Of a stretch of DNA of 54,835 bases, positions 15,459 to 23,809 are shown piece after piece (position 1 is the first letter of the stretch; each line of letters begins with the position of its first letter). The position numbers were made by a program, and so were the translations under genes. The DNA is from Pseudonocardia halophobica (GTDB taxonomy: Bacteria; Actinomycetota; Actinomycetes; Mycobacteriales; Pseudonocardiaceae): contig NZ_BSFQ01000047.1 in assembly GCF_027922425.1 (NCBI RefSeq), positions 1 through 54,835 of the forward strand. Direction: 5' to 3'. A model generated the notes under the pieces. That model was not told the origin of the DNA. It did not search any database and was given only the letters and a program-made list of their open reading frames with translations.

Positions 15459-17048
15459 TCAGCGGCCGCGGACTCCCAGCAGCACCTCGTCCCACGACGG
15501 CATGACCGGCTTGCCCTTCTTGGTGCGCTTGGCGGGGGCGGGCTGGTCACCGGCGGGTCGCGCGTCGCCGGTCGGTGCCGCGGCGCTCTCGGCCTCGGTC
15601 GGGGCCGCGTCGGAGACCTTCTCCGCGGCCGCACCGGCGGGCTTGGCGGGCGTCGTCTTCGCTGCGGCCCCGCTCCGGGTCCGCTCCGTCCGCGCCGGCG
15701 TGCGCGCGTTCTTGCTCGCGGTGTCCCTCCCCGCTGCCTCCGCCGCGTCCGTCGAGCCGCCGCTCGACCCCGCCGCCTCAACCGCGTCCTCCGACCCGCC
15801 GTCCTCCGACCCGCCGTCCTTCGACCCGCCGTCCGTCGACTCGGCGATCTTGGGGTCGGCGGTCTCGGGCTCGGCGATCTTCTCCGGGGCGTCGTTCGTC
15901 GCTGCCTCGTCCTTCGGCTCGATGTCGCGCGGAGCCGACCCTTCCGGCACCGCGGCGGGCCGGTCGACCTCCGTCTTCTCCGCGGCCGGCGTCGCGACCT
16001 CGGCGACCGCGGGTGCCTCGTCCTGCACGGCCTCCACCGGCTCCGATCCACCGCCGACCGGAGCCGAACCCGAGCCCGAGATCGAGGCCGCAGGAACCGG
16101 GGCCGGACCCGAGGCCGCAGCCTCCCGGCCCGGGACCTCGTGGCCGTTCACCCGCTCGGCACCGTCCCGACCCGCCGAGGAGTCGATCCCCGAGCGCCCG
16201 ACGTCGGACGTCCGCGTGTCCGTGGCCCGCGTGTCCGTGCTGCGCGCGGCGGGATGCGTCGGCGGACCGGCCAGCTCCGAGCTCACCTCGGTCCGCGTGG
16301 CGCCGCGCACCGGCTCCCGCCGGCCCGGCAGGGACCCGCGACGCTGTTCCGGCGCGATGCGGCGGGCGTCCCCGTTGACCGCGGCGGGCACGACCTCCTC
16401 GGCCGCCACCTCCGCGGCGGCGTCGTCCGGCCGCGCCATGTCGATCACCGGGCCGACGGGGCGCAGCGGCTGCTGCGGGCGGCCCTCGACGAGGTCGCGC
16501 GCGTGGTCGTCGAGCGCGGTGACCGTGCCGCCGTGGGCGCCCGGCTGGAACACCCAGTGCGCCCGGATGTCCGAGCGCCCGGACCGCCAGCCGAGGGCGA
16601 CGACCCACTTGCCGTCCTCGCCCTTCCAGCTGTCCCAGTCCGCGCCCGGGTCCTGCCCGCGCAGCCCGAAGGTGTGCGCGACGGTCTCGGCGAGGGTCCG
16701 GACGTCCGGCCCGTCGTCCCGGACGGGGTGCGCGGCCTGCGCGAGCTCCGCCGTCCGGGTGCGTTCGAGGAGGACCGGATAGGCGAAGCGCTCGATCTTC
16801 TGGACGGGCACCCCGGCGGCCGAGGCGACCTGTTCCACGGACGCCCCGGCCCGGATCCGGGCTTGGATCTCGCGTGGTCGCAACTGGCTCTCCAACTCGA
16901 TCGCGATCTGTCCGAGCCGGGTCAGGTCCCCCCTCGCGGCGGCTCTGAGCTGCTCGTCGGCGGGCACGGTGAACCGTTCGCGGCGCGCCGAGTCCTCGAG
17001 GACCACCGAACCGTCCTCGGTGATCCCGACGACCCGCAACGACCGCAT
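15459..17048 (-). CDS. sepH: Septation protein SepH (DUF3071)
   Basis: A 529-residue protein. The N-terminal ~170 residues match the SepH domain: RSLRVVGITEDGSVVLEDSA, then RLGQIAIELESQLRPREIQA, and a helix-turn-helix AGASVEQVASAAGVPVQKIE. In Streptomyces and Mycobacterium SepH binds FtsZ and promotes its assembly and bundling during division. The middle segment GKWVVALGWRSGRSDIRAHW is also conserved. Residues about 190-500 are a long acidic/Ala-rich disordered linker with short repeats such as GGSEDGGSEDAV, and the C-terminus ends in a basic patch KRTKKGKPVMPSWDEVLLG, a conserved tail. ATG 17048 follows a GAGG site; the upstream open frame is noncoding leader. Confidence 0.92.
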   Translation of the reverse strand: MRSLRVVGITEDGSVVLEDSARRERFTVPADEQLRAAARGDLTRLGQIAIELESQLRPREIQARIRAGASVEQVASAAGVPVQKIERFAYPVLLERTRTAELAQAAHPVRDDGPDVRTLAETVAHTFGLRGQDPGADWDSWKGEDGKWVVALGWRSGRSDIRAHWVFQPGAHGGTVTALDDHARDLVEGRPQQPLRPVGPVIDMARPDDAAAEVAAEEVVPAAVNGDARRIAPEQRRGSLPGRREPVRGATRTEVSSELAGPPTHPAARSTDTRATDTRTSDVGRSGIDSSAGRDGAERVNGHEVPGREAAASGPAPVPAASISGSGSAPVGGGSEPVEAVQDEAPAVAEVATPAAEKTEVDRPAAVPEGSAPRDIEPKDEAATNDAPEKIAEPETADPKIAESTDGGSKDGGSEDGGSEDAVEAAGSSGGSTDAAEAAGRDTASKNARTPARTERTRSGAAAKTTPAKPAGAAAEKVSDAAPTEAESAAAPTGDARPAGDQPAPAKRTKKGKPVMPSWDEVLLGVRGR

Positions 17049-17283
17049 ATCCGCCGGCCTCCTCGCTCGCTCTGACCCCGTCCGGGTGACGGTAGTTGCC
17101 GAATCGTGTCCGACGAGTGAGGCGCGCCGGTGGGTCCTTCCGGCCCTCGACGTGGCCTTCTGGTCCGCACCGGCGACCGCTCCCGCCGGTGAACACTCCG
17201 CACGGTCGCACGTCGTGCCAAGATCGGTAAAGCTGAGGCGCATGTTACTGGTGTGACTACGTTCCGTCACCCCACCTGTGCGA

Positions 17284-17316
17284 AACGGCCGGGTCGCGCG
17301 AGGCGACCCGGCCGTT
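17284..17316. terminator. Bidirectional hairpin terminator between sepH promoter region and serC end
   Basis: A perfect 14-bp stem AACGGCCGGGTCGC / GCGACCCGGCCGTT with loop GCGAG, located 30 bp past the serC stop codon in the serC direction of transcription. It most likely ends serC transcripts before the sepH promoter. Confidence 0.85.
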
Positions 17317-17345
17317 CGGGAAAGGTCCGGCTACACCGGAGGCAC

Positions 17346-18479
17346 TCAGTCCAGGCGCTCGACGACCCAGTCGATGCAGGCGGTCAGCGCGGCGACGTCG
17401 GCGGGCTCGACGGCCGGGAACATGCCGATCCGCAACTGGTTGCGGCCCAGCTTGCGGTACGGCTCGGTGTCGACGATCCCGTTGGCGCGCAGGATCTTCG
17501 CGACGGCCGCGGCGTCGACCGAGTCGGCGAAGTCGACCGTGCCGACGACCTGGGACCGGTGCGCCGGGTCGGTCACGAACGGCGTGGTGTACTCCGTCTT
17601 CTCGGCCCAGGAGTAGAGCCGGGTCGAGGAGTCCTTGGTGCGCGCCACGCAGGCGTCGAGCCCGCCGAGGCCGAGCATCCAGTCGATCTGGTCCGCGAGC
17701 ATGATCAGCGTCGCGACGGCCGGGGTGTTGTAGGTCTGGTCCTTGACCGAGTTGTCGACGGCGGTGGCCAGCGACAGGAACGGCGGGATCCAGCGGTCCC
17801 CGGCGGCCAGCTCGGCGACCCGGCCGAGCGCGGCGGGCGAGAGCAGCGCGATCCAGAGCCCGCCGTCCGAGGCGAAGCCCTTCTGCGGGGCGAAGTAGTA
17901 GGCGTCCGCCTGGGTGATGTCCACGGGCAGGCCGCCGGCCCCCGAGGTCGCGTCGATCACCACGAGCTGGCCGTCGATCGAGGACTCCGGCCGCACCACC
18001 GGCACCGCGACGCCGGTGGAGGTCTCGTTGTGGGCCCAGGCCAGGACGTCGCACGACGCGTCGGCGGTCGGCTCGGGCGCGCTGCCCGGCTCGGCGGACA
18101 CGATCACCGGGTCGGCGAGGAACGGCGCGCCCTTGGTGGTGTCGGCGAACTTCGACGAGAACTCGCCGTAGGTCAGGTGCAGCGACCGCTCCCGGACCAG
18201 GCCGAACGCGGCGGCGTCCCAGAAGGCGGTGGAGCCGCCGTCGCCGAGCACGACCTCGTAGCCCTCGGGCAGCGAGAACAGCTCGCGCAGGCCGGCGCGC
18301 ACCCGCCCGACCAGGGACTTCACCGGCTTCTGTCGGTGGGAGGTGCCCATCACGTCCGCGGCGTCCGCGAGCGCCCGGAGCTGCTCGGGGCGGACCTTGG
18401 ACGGTCCGCAGCCGAACCGCCCGTCGCCCGGGAGGAGGTCGGCGGGGATCTGCAGGTCGGTGCTGGTCGACGCGGTCAC
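17346..18479 (-). CDS. serC: Phosphoserine aminotransferase
   Basis: A 377-residue PLP-dependent class V aminotransferase that converts 3-phosphohydroxypyruvate and glutamate to phosphoserine in serine and pyridoxine synthesis. Actinobacterial SerC features are visible: FGCGPSKVRPEQLRAL near the N-terminus, GTSHRQKPVKSLVGRVR, the PLP-lysine segment DAYYFAPQKGFASDGGLW and the C-terminal RIGMFPAVEPADV. GTG 18479 gives the family N-terminus and has a GGGG-rich site upstream. The pdxH gene lies 4.5 kb away, so both vitamin B6-related steps are in the same block, though not in one operon. Confidence 0.94.
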   Translation of the reverse strand: MTASTSTDLQIPADLLPGDGRFGCGPSKVRPEQLRALADAADVMGTSHRQKPVKSLVGRVRAGLRELFSLPEGYEVVLGDGGSTAFWDAAAFGLVRERSLHLTYGEFSSKFADTTKGAPFLADPVIVSAEPGSAPEPTADASCDVLAWAHNETSTGVAVPVVRPESSIDGQLVVIDATSGAGGLPVDITQADAYYFAPQKGFASDGGLWIALLSPAALGRVAELAAGDRWIPPFLSLATAVDNSVKDQTYNTPAVATLIMLADQIDWMLGLGGLDACVARTKDSSTRLYSWAEKTEYTTPFVTDPAHRSQVVGTVDFADSVDAAAVAKILRANGIVDTEPYRKLGRNQLRIGMFPAVEPADVAALTACIDWVVERLD

Positions 18480-18699
18480 GTACCCCAGTGTCGCAAGCCA
18501 CGGAAGGGGAGGGGGTGGCGGGCCCGCCCCTGTACGGAAGGTGGCCGGGTCCGCTCCCGCCACGTGGGTGAGCCGATTTCACTGAGGCGGCGCAGTGCCA
18601 CCGCCGTCCGAGCGAATCACCCCGGTGTCCCGCTCGGGAGTGCAACGTTCCCTCCTGATCGATCGAGATACCGGTCTGGACACGGGACGGAGGACCGAG

Positions 18700-19299
18700 A
18701 TGGAGATCGACTGCGCGCTCGCCGCCGGGGTGGCGACGCCCGAGCAGGTCGCGCTGGCCGAGGAGCTCGGCTACGCCCGCGCGTGGTGCCACGAGGCGCC
18801 GCGCAGCTACCCCGACGCGGGGATGGCCCTCGCCGTCGCCGCCGAGCGGACCTCGCGGATCCGCATCGGCCTGGCGGTCGGCGGGCACTGGCGGCGCGCG
18901 GCGGCCGACGCCGGCGCCCTCGCCGACCTGGCCGCGCGGGCCCGCGCCCGGGCCGAGCTCGTCGTCGGGCTGCCCGGAGGCACCGCCGCCGACCCGGAGG
19001 CGCACGCGAGCGCGGTCCGGGAGGTGCTCCGCCGCGAGCACGGTGTGGACGGGGTCCCGGCGTGGGTGGGCCGGCCGGGCGCGACCGAGTACCTGCCGCT
19101 GGCGTTCGGCGTGCGCTCGCCGCGCGGGGCCGCCCTGCGCACGGTCGTCGAGGTGACGCCGGGTGCGGACCTGCACCGCGTCGTCGCGCGGCTGCGGCCG
19201 GCCGGCCTGCTGCTGCGCCCCACGGGTGCCGACGTCGGCCGCGAGCTCGCCGAGTTCGCCGAGGCCGTCCGCGCGCTCGAGCTGGCCGGGGTCGCCTGA
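18700..19299 (+). CDS. Short LLM-class (luciferase-like) flavin oxidoreductase-like protein
   Basis: A 199-residue protein resembling the bacterial luciferase-like monooxygenase fold: VATPEQVALAEELGYARAW at the start, LAVAAERTSRIRIGLAVGG in the second beta-alpha unit, and RARAELVVGLPGG in the third. At under 200 residues it is much shorter than usual F420/FMN-dependent members (about 300-340), lacking much of the C-terminal half of the TIM barrel, so it may be a reduced or non-catalytic form. ATG 18700 is preceded by GGAGG; upstream in-frame starts lack one. It is convergent with the GlxA-type regulator. Confidence 0.7.
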   Translation: MEIDCALAAGVATPEQVALAEELGYARAWCHEAPRSYPDAGMALAVAAERTSRIRIGLAVGGHWRRAAADAGALADLAARARARAELVVGLPGGTAADPEAHASAVREVLRREHGVDGVPAWVGRPGATEYLPLAFGVRSPRGAALRTVVEVTPGADLHRVVARLRPAGLLLRPTGADVGRELAEFAEAVRALELAGVA

Positions 19300-19306
19300 C
19301 CGCCGC

Positions 19307-20263
19307 TCAGGCCCCGGCCGGCGCCCGGTACATCCGCCGGTAGGCCAGCGGCGACATCCCGATCGCACTGTGCAGGTGCTGGCGCAGCGACACCGTGGTG
19401 CCGAACCCGCAGCGCTCGGCGACCCGCTCGACCGGCAGGTCCGTGGTCTCCAGCAGCCGCCGCGCCCGGTGCACCCGCTGCGTGGTGAGCCACCGGCCGG
19501 GGCTCTCCCCGGTCTCGGCGCGGAACCGGCGGGTGAAGGTCCGCACGCTCATCGCCGCCCGCTCGGCCAGCTCGTCGAGCCCGATGGGGGCGTCGAGGTG
19601 GTCGAGCGCCCAGGCCCGCACGGCGGCGGTGCCCGCGCCCGAGACCTCCGGCACGGGCGCCTCGACGAACTGCGACTGCCCGCCCTCCCGCCACGGGGCG
19701 ACGACGGCCCGGCGCGCCACCGTGGCCGCCACCTCGGCCCCGTGGTCGCGCCGGACGACGTGCAGGCACAGGTCGATCCCGGCGGCGTTGCCCGCTGAGG
19801 TGAGGACGTCGCCGTCGTCGACGAACAGGACGTCCGGGTCCAGCGCCACCTGCGGGTAGAGCCGGCGGAATCGGTTCGTCCACCGCCAGTGGGTGGTCGC
19901 GGGGCGGCCGTCGAGCAGACCCGCGGCGGCGAGCACGAAGGTGCCGGTGCAGATCGACATCACCCGGTCCGCGCCGCGCAGCACCCGCGCGACCCGCGGG
20001 TCGACCGTGCCGTCGGTCGTCCAGGTCCCCTCGAGGTGCCCGGGGACGACGAGCGTGTCGGCCTCGTCGAGGATCTCCGGCCCGTGCTCGGGCAGCACGG
20101 AGTAGCCCGCCGAGGTCCGGACCGGCCCGCCGTCGAGCGTGGTGACCCGGACGTCGTACAGCGGCCGGTCGCCCGTCCCGACCGCACCGCCCAGGAGCTT
20201 GTGCGGCAGCCCGAGCTCGAACGCGATGACGGTCGGCATGGCCAGGACCACGACGCGGTGCAT
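19307..20263 (-). CDS. GlxA-type transcriptional regulator (DJ-1/PfpI + AraC HTH)
   Basis: A 318-residue two-domain regulator. Residues about 1-180 form a class I glutamine amidotransferase-like (DJ-1/PfpI) domain with the nucleophile-elbow region MSICTGTFVLAAAGLLDGR; residues about 215-315 form an AraC-type double helix-turn-helix (DELAERAAMSVRTFTRRFRA, then ERVAERCGFGTTVSLRQHL). Such proteins sense small nitrogenous or other metabolites and activate neighbouring genes. The gene is divergent from an MFS gene, with an 18-bp palindrome between them, so the MFS gene is the likely target. ATG 20263. Confidence 0.9.
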   Translation of the reverse strand: MHRVVVLAMPTVIAFELGLPHKLLGGAVGTGDRPLYDVRVTTLDGGPVRTSAGYSVLPEHGPEILDEADTLVVPGHLEGTWTTDGTVDPRVARVLRGADRVMSICTGTFVLAAAGLLDGRPATTHWRWTNRFRRLYPQVALDPDVLFVDDGDVLTSAGNAAGIDLCLHVVRRDHGAEVAATVARRAVVAPWREGGQSQFVEAPVPEVSGAGTAAVRAWALDHLDAPIGLDELAERAAMSVRTFTRRFRAETGESPGRWLTTQRVHRARRLLETTDLPVERVAERCGFGTTVSLRQHLHSAIGMSPLAYRRMYRAPAGA

Positions 20264-20281
20264 GGCCGGATTCTTTCACAG

Positions 20282-20299
20282 AGTGGCCGTTCGGCCACT
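20282..20299. promoter_or_regulatory. Palindromic operator candidate between glxA-like and MFS genes
   Basis: AGTGGCC-GTTC-GGCCACT, 7-bp perfect arms with a 4-bp spacer, in the 71-bp divergent promoter region. It is well placed for autoregulation of the AraC-type gene and control of the MFS gene. Confidence 0.6.
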
Positions 20300-20334
20300 T
20301 CCGTCCGCGTCGCGCATCGGCGACGCTGCATTCC

Positions 20335-21618
20335 GTGAGCGAACTCAGCACTCCCGTGCGCCGCCGGCGCGTCCACCCCGCGTGGTGGGCGGCCGCGGCG
20401 ACCTTCCTGGCGATCATCGGCGCGGCCGGCTTCCGGTCGACGCCCGGTGTGATGGTCGAGCCGCTGCACGCCGAGTTCGGCTGGTCCATCGGGGAGATCT
20501 CGGTGGCGCTGTCGGTGAACCTCGCGCTCTTCGGCCTCACCGCCCCCTTCGCGGCGGCGCTGATGGAGCGCTTCGGGGTGCGGCAGGTGGTGGCGGTCGC
20601 GCTGGCGATGGTGGCGGTGGGCGCGGGCCTCACCGTGTTCATGACGGCCTCGTGGCAGCTCGTGCTGCTGTGGGGCGTGATCGTCGGGTTGGGAACCGGC
20701 TCGATGGCGATGGCCCTGGTGGCGACCGTGGTCGGGCGCTGGTTCGTGGCCCGCCGCGGCCTGGTGACGGGGATCCTCACCGCGGCCAACGCCACCGGGC
20801 AGCTGATCTTCCTGCCGGTGATCGCGCACGTCGTGGAGAGCTCCGGCTGGCGCACCGCGTCGCTCACGGTGGCGGCCGCGGCGCTGGTCGTGGTGCCGGT
20901 CGTGCTGCTGCTCCTGCGCAACCGCCCGTCGGACGTCGGCGCGCTGCCCTACGGCGGCACCGAGGCCGACGTCGTCGAGCCGATCCGGTCCGGGGCCGCC
21001 CGGCTGGCCGTCGGGACGCTGGTCCGGGTCGCGCGGGTGCGCACCTTCTGGCTGCTCGTGGCCGGGTTCTTCGTCTGCGGCGCCACCACGAACGGCCTGA
21101 TCCAGACGCACTTCGTGCCCGCCGCCCACGACCACGGCATGCCGGCGACGACGGCCGCGAGCCTGCTCGCCCTGGTCGGGATCTTCGACGTGGCCGGGAC
21201 CGTGCTCTCCGGCTGGCTCACGGACCGTTTCGACCCGCGGATCCTGCTGGGCGCCTACTACGTGCTGCGCGGGGTGTCGCTGGCGCTGCTCGTGCCCCTG
21301 TTCGGGGCCGACCTCGACGCCAGCATCTTCGCGTTCGTGATCTTCTACGGCCTGGACTGGGTCGCGACGGTCCCGCCGACGATGGCGCTGTGCCGCGAGT
21401 GGTTCGGCTCGACGGCGCCGATCGTGTTCGGCTGGGTCTTCGCGAGCCACCAGCTCGGTGCGGCTGCCGCGGCGCTGGCCGCCGGGCTCGTCCGGGACGC
21501 CCTCGGCAGCTACGACGCCGCCTGGTACGGGGGCGCGATCCTGTGCGTGCTGGCCGCGATCGCCTCCCTGGCGATCCGCCGCCTCCGCGCCCCGGCACCG
21601 GTCCCCGAGCTCGCCTGA
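20335..21618 (+). CDS. MFS transporter
   Basis: A 427-residue permease with twelve predicted helices. Features of the monocarboxylate/oxalate-formate-like MFS group are visible: FRSTPGVMVEPLHAEFGWSI in helix 1, and the loop FAAALMERFGVRQ corresponding to MFS motif A. The large central loop (about residues 198-235) is typical. GTG 20335 is the start. Its divergent GlxA-type regulator suggests inducible uptake or export of a small organic acid or related molecule; substrate not assignable. Confidence 0.88.
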   Translation: MSELSTPVRRRRVHPAWWAAAATFLAIIGAAGFRSTPGVMVEPLHAEFGWSIGEISVALSVNLALFGLTAPFAAALMERFGVRQVVAVALAMVAVGAGLTVFMTASWQLVLLWGVIVGLGTGSMAMALVATVVGRWFVARRGLVTGILTAANATGQLIFLPVIAHVVESSGWRTASLTVAAAALVVVPVVLLLLRNRPSDVGALPYGGTEADVVEPIRSGAARLAVGTLVRVARVRTFWLLVAGFFVCGATTNGLIQTHFVPAAHDHGMPATTAASLLALVGIFDVAGTVLSGWLTDRFDPRILLGAYYVLRGVSLALLVPLFGADLDASIFAFVIFYGLDWVATVPPTMALCREWFGSTAPIVFGWVFASHQLGAAAAALAAGLVRDALGSYDAAWYGGAILCVLAAIASLAIRRLRAPAPVPELA

Positions 21619-21622
21619 CCTC

Positions 21623-21662
21623 GTGAGTGGCGATAGTCGCCAGAGCGACTATCGCCACTCAC
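21623..21662. terminator. Long perfect hairpin, GTGAG...CTCAC intergenic family
   Basis: An 18-bp perfect stem (21623-21640 with 21645-21662) and a CAGA loop, between convergent MFS and citrate synthase genes. It starts GTGAGTGGC and ends GCCACTCAC, as do the elements at 53921 and 54021 in diverged form. It probably acts as a bidirectional terminator. Confidence 0.8.
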
Positions 21663-21667
21663 AGGGT

Positions 21668-22789
21668 TCAGTGGACCAGCAGGTCGAAGCCCTCGACGTC
21701 CTGCGGCTTGCGCGGGCCCGGGCCGATGTACTGGGCCGACGGGCGGACCAGCTTGTTCTCCCGCTTCTGCTCCAGGATGTGCGCCGACCAGCCCGCGGTC
21801 CGGGCGCTGGTGAACATCGCCGGCATCATGTGCGGCGGGACCTGGGCGAAGTCGAGGATCACCGCGGCCCAGAACTCGACGTTCGTCTCGATCGGGTGGT
21901 CGGGACGGCGCTCGCGCAGGATCCGCAGCGCGGCCTGCTCCAGCGCGGCGGCCACCTCGTACCGCGGCGCGTTCAGCTCCTGGCAGGTCCGGCGCAGCAC
22001 GCGGGCCCGCGGGTCCTCGGCCCGGTAGACCCGGTGCCCGAAGCCCATGAGCTTCTCCTTGCGGTCCAGGATGCCCTTGACCAGCGCCTCCGGGTCGCCG
22101 GTCCGCTCGACCTCGGCGATCATCGGCAGCACGCGGGCCGGGGCGCCGCCGTGGAGCGGGCCGGACATGGCGCCGATCGCGCCGGACAGCGAGGCCGCGA
22201 CGTCCGCGCCGGTGGACGCGATGACGCGCGCGGTGAAGGTGGACGCGTTCATGCCGTGCTCGGCGGCGGAGACCCAGTAGGCGTCGATCGCCCTGACGTG
22301 CGCGGGGTCCGGGTCGCCCTTCCAGCGGACCATGAACCGCTCGGTGATCGTCTTCGCCTGGTCGACGCGGGACTGCGGCACGGCCGGGATGCCGATGCCG
22401 CGGGCGGACTGGGCGACGTAGGACAGCGCCATGACCGACGCCCGGGCGAGCTGCTCGCGGGCCTCCTCGACCGAGGTGTCGAGCAGCGGCTGGTAGCCCC
22501 AGTGCGGGGCGAGCATGGCCAGGGCGGCCTGCACGTCGACGCGGACGTCGCCGGTGTGGACGGGGATCGGGAACGGCTCGGCGGGCGGCAGGCCCGGCCC
22601 GAACCGGCCGTCGACCAGCAGCGCCCAGACGTTGCCGAAGGTGACCTGGCCGACCAGGTCCTCGATGTCGACGCCCCGGTACCGCAGCGCGCCGCCGTCC
22701 TTGTCGGGTTCGGCGATCTCGGTCCGGAAGGCGACGTGCCCCTCCAGGCCGGACTTGAAGCCGGGCGGGGGCGGGGGAACTTCGGACAC
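21668..22789 (-). CDS. Citrate synthase 2 (CitA type)
   Basis: A 373-residue type II-like citrate synthase that condenses oxaloacetate and acetyl-CoA (or possibly propionyl-CoA). Catalytic regions are present: the His in SGPLHGGAPARVLPM, the second His in LMGFGHRVYRAEDPRARVL, and the Asp-containing ETNVEFWAAVIL, where the usual NVDFY is replaced by NVEFW. This D-to-E change is a known property of the CitA branch as I recall it and bears on activity. GTG 22789 follows GAGGAG. It is divergent from pdxH. A second, canonical citrate synthase is 2.8 kb away. Confidence 0.9.
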   Translation of the reverse strand: MSEVPPPPPGFKSGLEGHVAFRTEIAEPDKDGGALRYRGVDIEDLVGQVTFGNVWALLVDGRFGPGLPPAEPFPIPVHTGDVRVDVQAALAMLAPHWGYQPLLDTSVEEAREQLARASVMALSYVAQSARGIGIPAVPQSRVDQAKTITERFMVRWKGDPDPAHVRAIDAYWVSAAEHGMNASTFTARVIASTGADVAASLSGAIGAMSGPLHGGAPARVLPMIAEVERTGDPEALVKGILDRKEKLMGFGHRVYRAEDPRARVLRRTCQELNAPRYEVAAALEQAALRILRERRPDHPIETNVEFWAAVILDFAQVPPHMMPAMFTSARTAGWSAHILEQKRENKLVRPSAQYIGPGPRKPQDVEGFDLLVH

Positions 22790-23019
22790 CGGGGTCTCCT
22801 CACGTGTCGGTGCGCACCGGCGGCCGTCGCCGGGTGGCGCCGTCGGCCGGTGTCCCTGCTGCGCGCGCGGGTCCGCACGCGTGTTCGCCGTCACCCTGCC
22901 TCCGACCAGCGCCGGAGCACAACGGACCGGCCAGGTGTGATCGGTCACCGGACCCGAACGGAGGGTGTCGGGCGGCCGGGGCGCCCACCTACCGTCGGGG
23001 GTCCACGAGGAGGTGCGCA

Positions 23020-23673
23020 TTGACCGAACTGACGCTCGCCGCCATGCGGGTCGACTACGGCGCCGGAGGTTTCGACGTCGACCAGCTCGCCCCGACCTGG
23101 CACGAGCAGCTGGCGCGCTGGCTGGCCGAGGCCGGCGGGGCCGGCGTCCCCGAGCCCAACGCGATGGTGCTGGCCACGGCGGACACGGACGGCCGCCCGT
23201 CGTCGCGCACCGTGCTGTGCAAGGGCTTGGACGAGCGCGGCGTCGTCTTCTACACGAACTTCACCTCCGCGAAGAGCCGCGACCTGCGCCAGTCGCACGA
23301 GGCGTCGGCGACCTTCCCCTGGTACGCGCTGCACCGCCAGGTGCACGTGCGCGGCCTGGTCCAGCAGGCCAGCTACGCCGAGGCCGACGCCTACTGGGCC
23401 ACCCGGCCCCGGGGCTCGCAGCTCGGCGCGTGGGCGTCGGCCCAGTCCGCCGTGGTGAACGACCGGAGCGTGCTCGACGACGCGCTGGCCGCCGCCGAGC
23501 GCCGGTTCGCCGACACCGAGGCGATCCCGCGCCCGCCGCACTGGGGCGGCTGGCGGATCGTGCCGGACGAGGTCGAGTTCTGGCAGGGCCGCACCAACCG
23601 GATGCACGACCGGCTCCGCTTCGTGGGCGACCGCGACTCGCGCACCTGGAAGGTCGTCCGGCTGGCGCCGTAG
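23020..23673 (+). CDS. pdxH: Pyridoxamine 5'-phosphate oxidase
   Basis: A 217-residue FMN enzyme that oxidises pyridoxamine or pyridoxine 5'-phosphate to PLP. Family motifs: EPNAMVLATADTDGRPSSRT, VVFYTNFTSAKSRDL (FMN binding), FPWYALHRQVHVRG, RPRGSQLGAWAS and the C-terminal VEFWQGRTNRMHDRLRF. I chose the TTG start at 23020 because it has an AGGAGG ribosome binding site 7 nt upstream and gives the usual N-terminus before MRVDYGAGG; ATG 23044 is the alternative. Confidence 0.95.
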   Translation: MTELTLAAMRVDYGAGGFDVDQLAPTWHEQLARWLAEAGGAGVPEPNAMVLATADTDGRPSSRTVLCKGLDERGVVFYTNFTSAKSRDLRQSHEASATFPWYALHRQVHVRGLVQQASYAEADAYWATRPRGSQLGAWASAQSAVVNDRSVLDDALAAAERRFADTEAIPRPPHWGGWRIVPDEVEFWQGRTNRMHDRLRFVGDRDSRTWKVVRLAP

Positions 23674-23809
23674 CGGACGGGGCGAGCGGCGCCCTCGCTC
23701 ACACCCGCTGAGCGAGCGCGCCGCTCACCGTCCGGTTTGAGCACGGATGTCCGGTCCGTCGCCGTGCGGGGTGGCGGAGGTGCCGGACGGGCGTGGTACC
23801 TGTGGAAAC

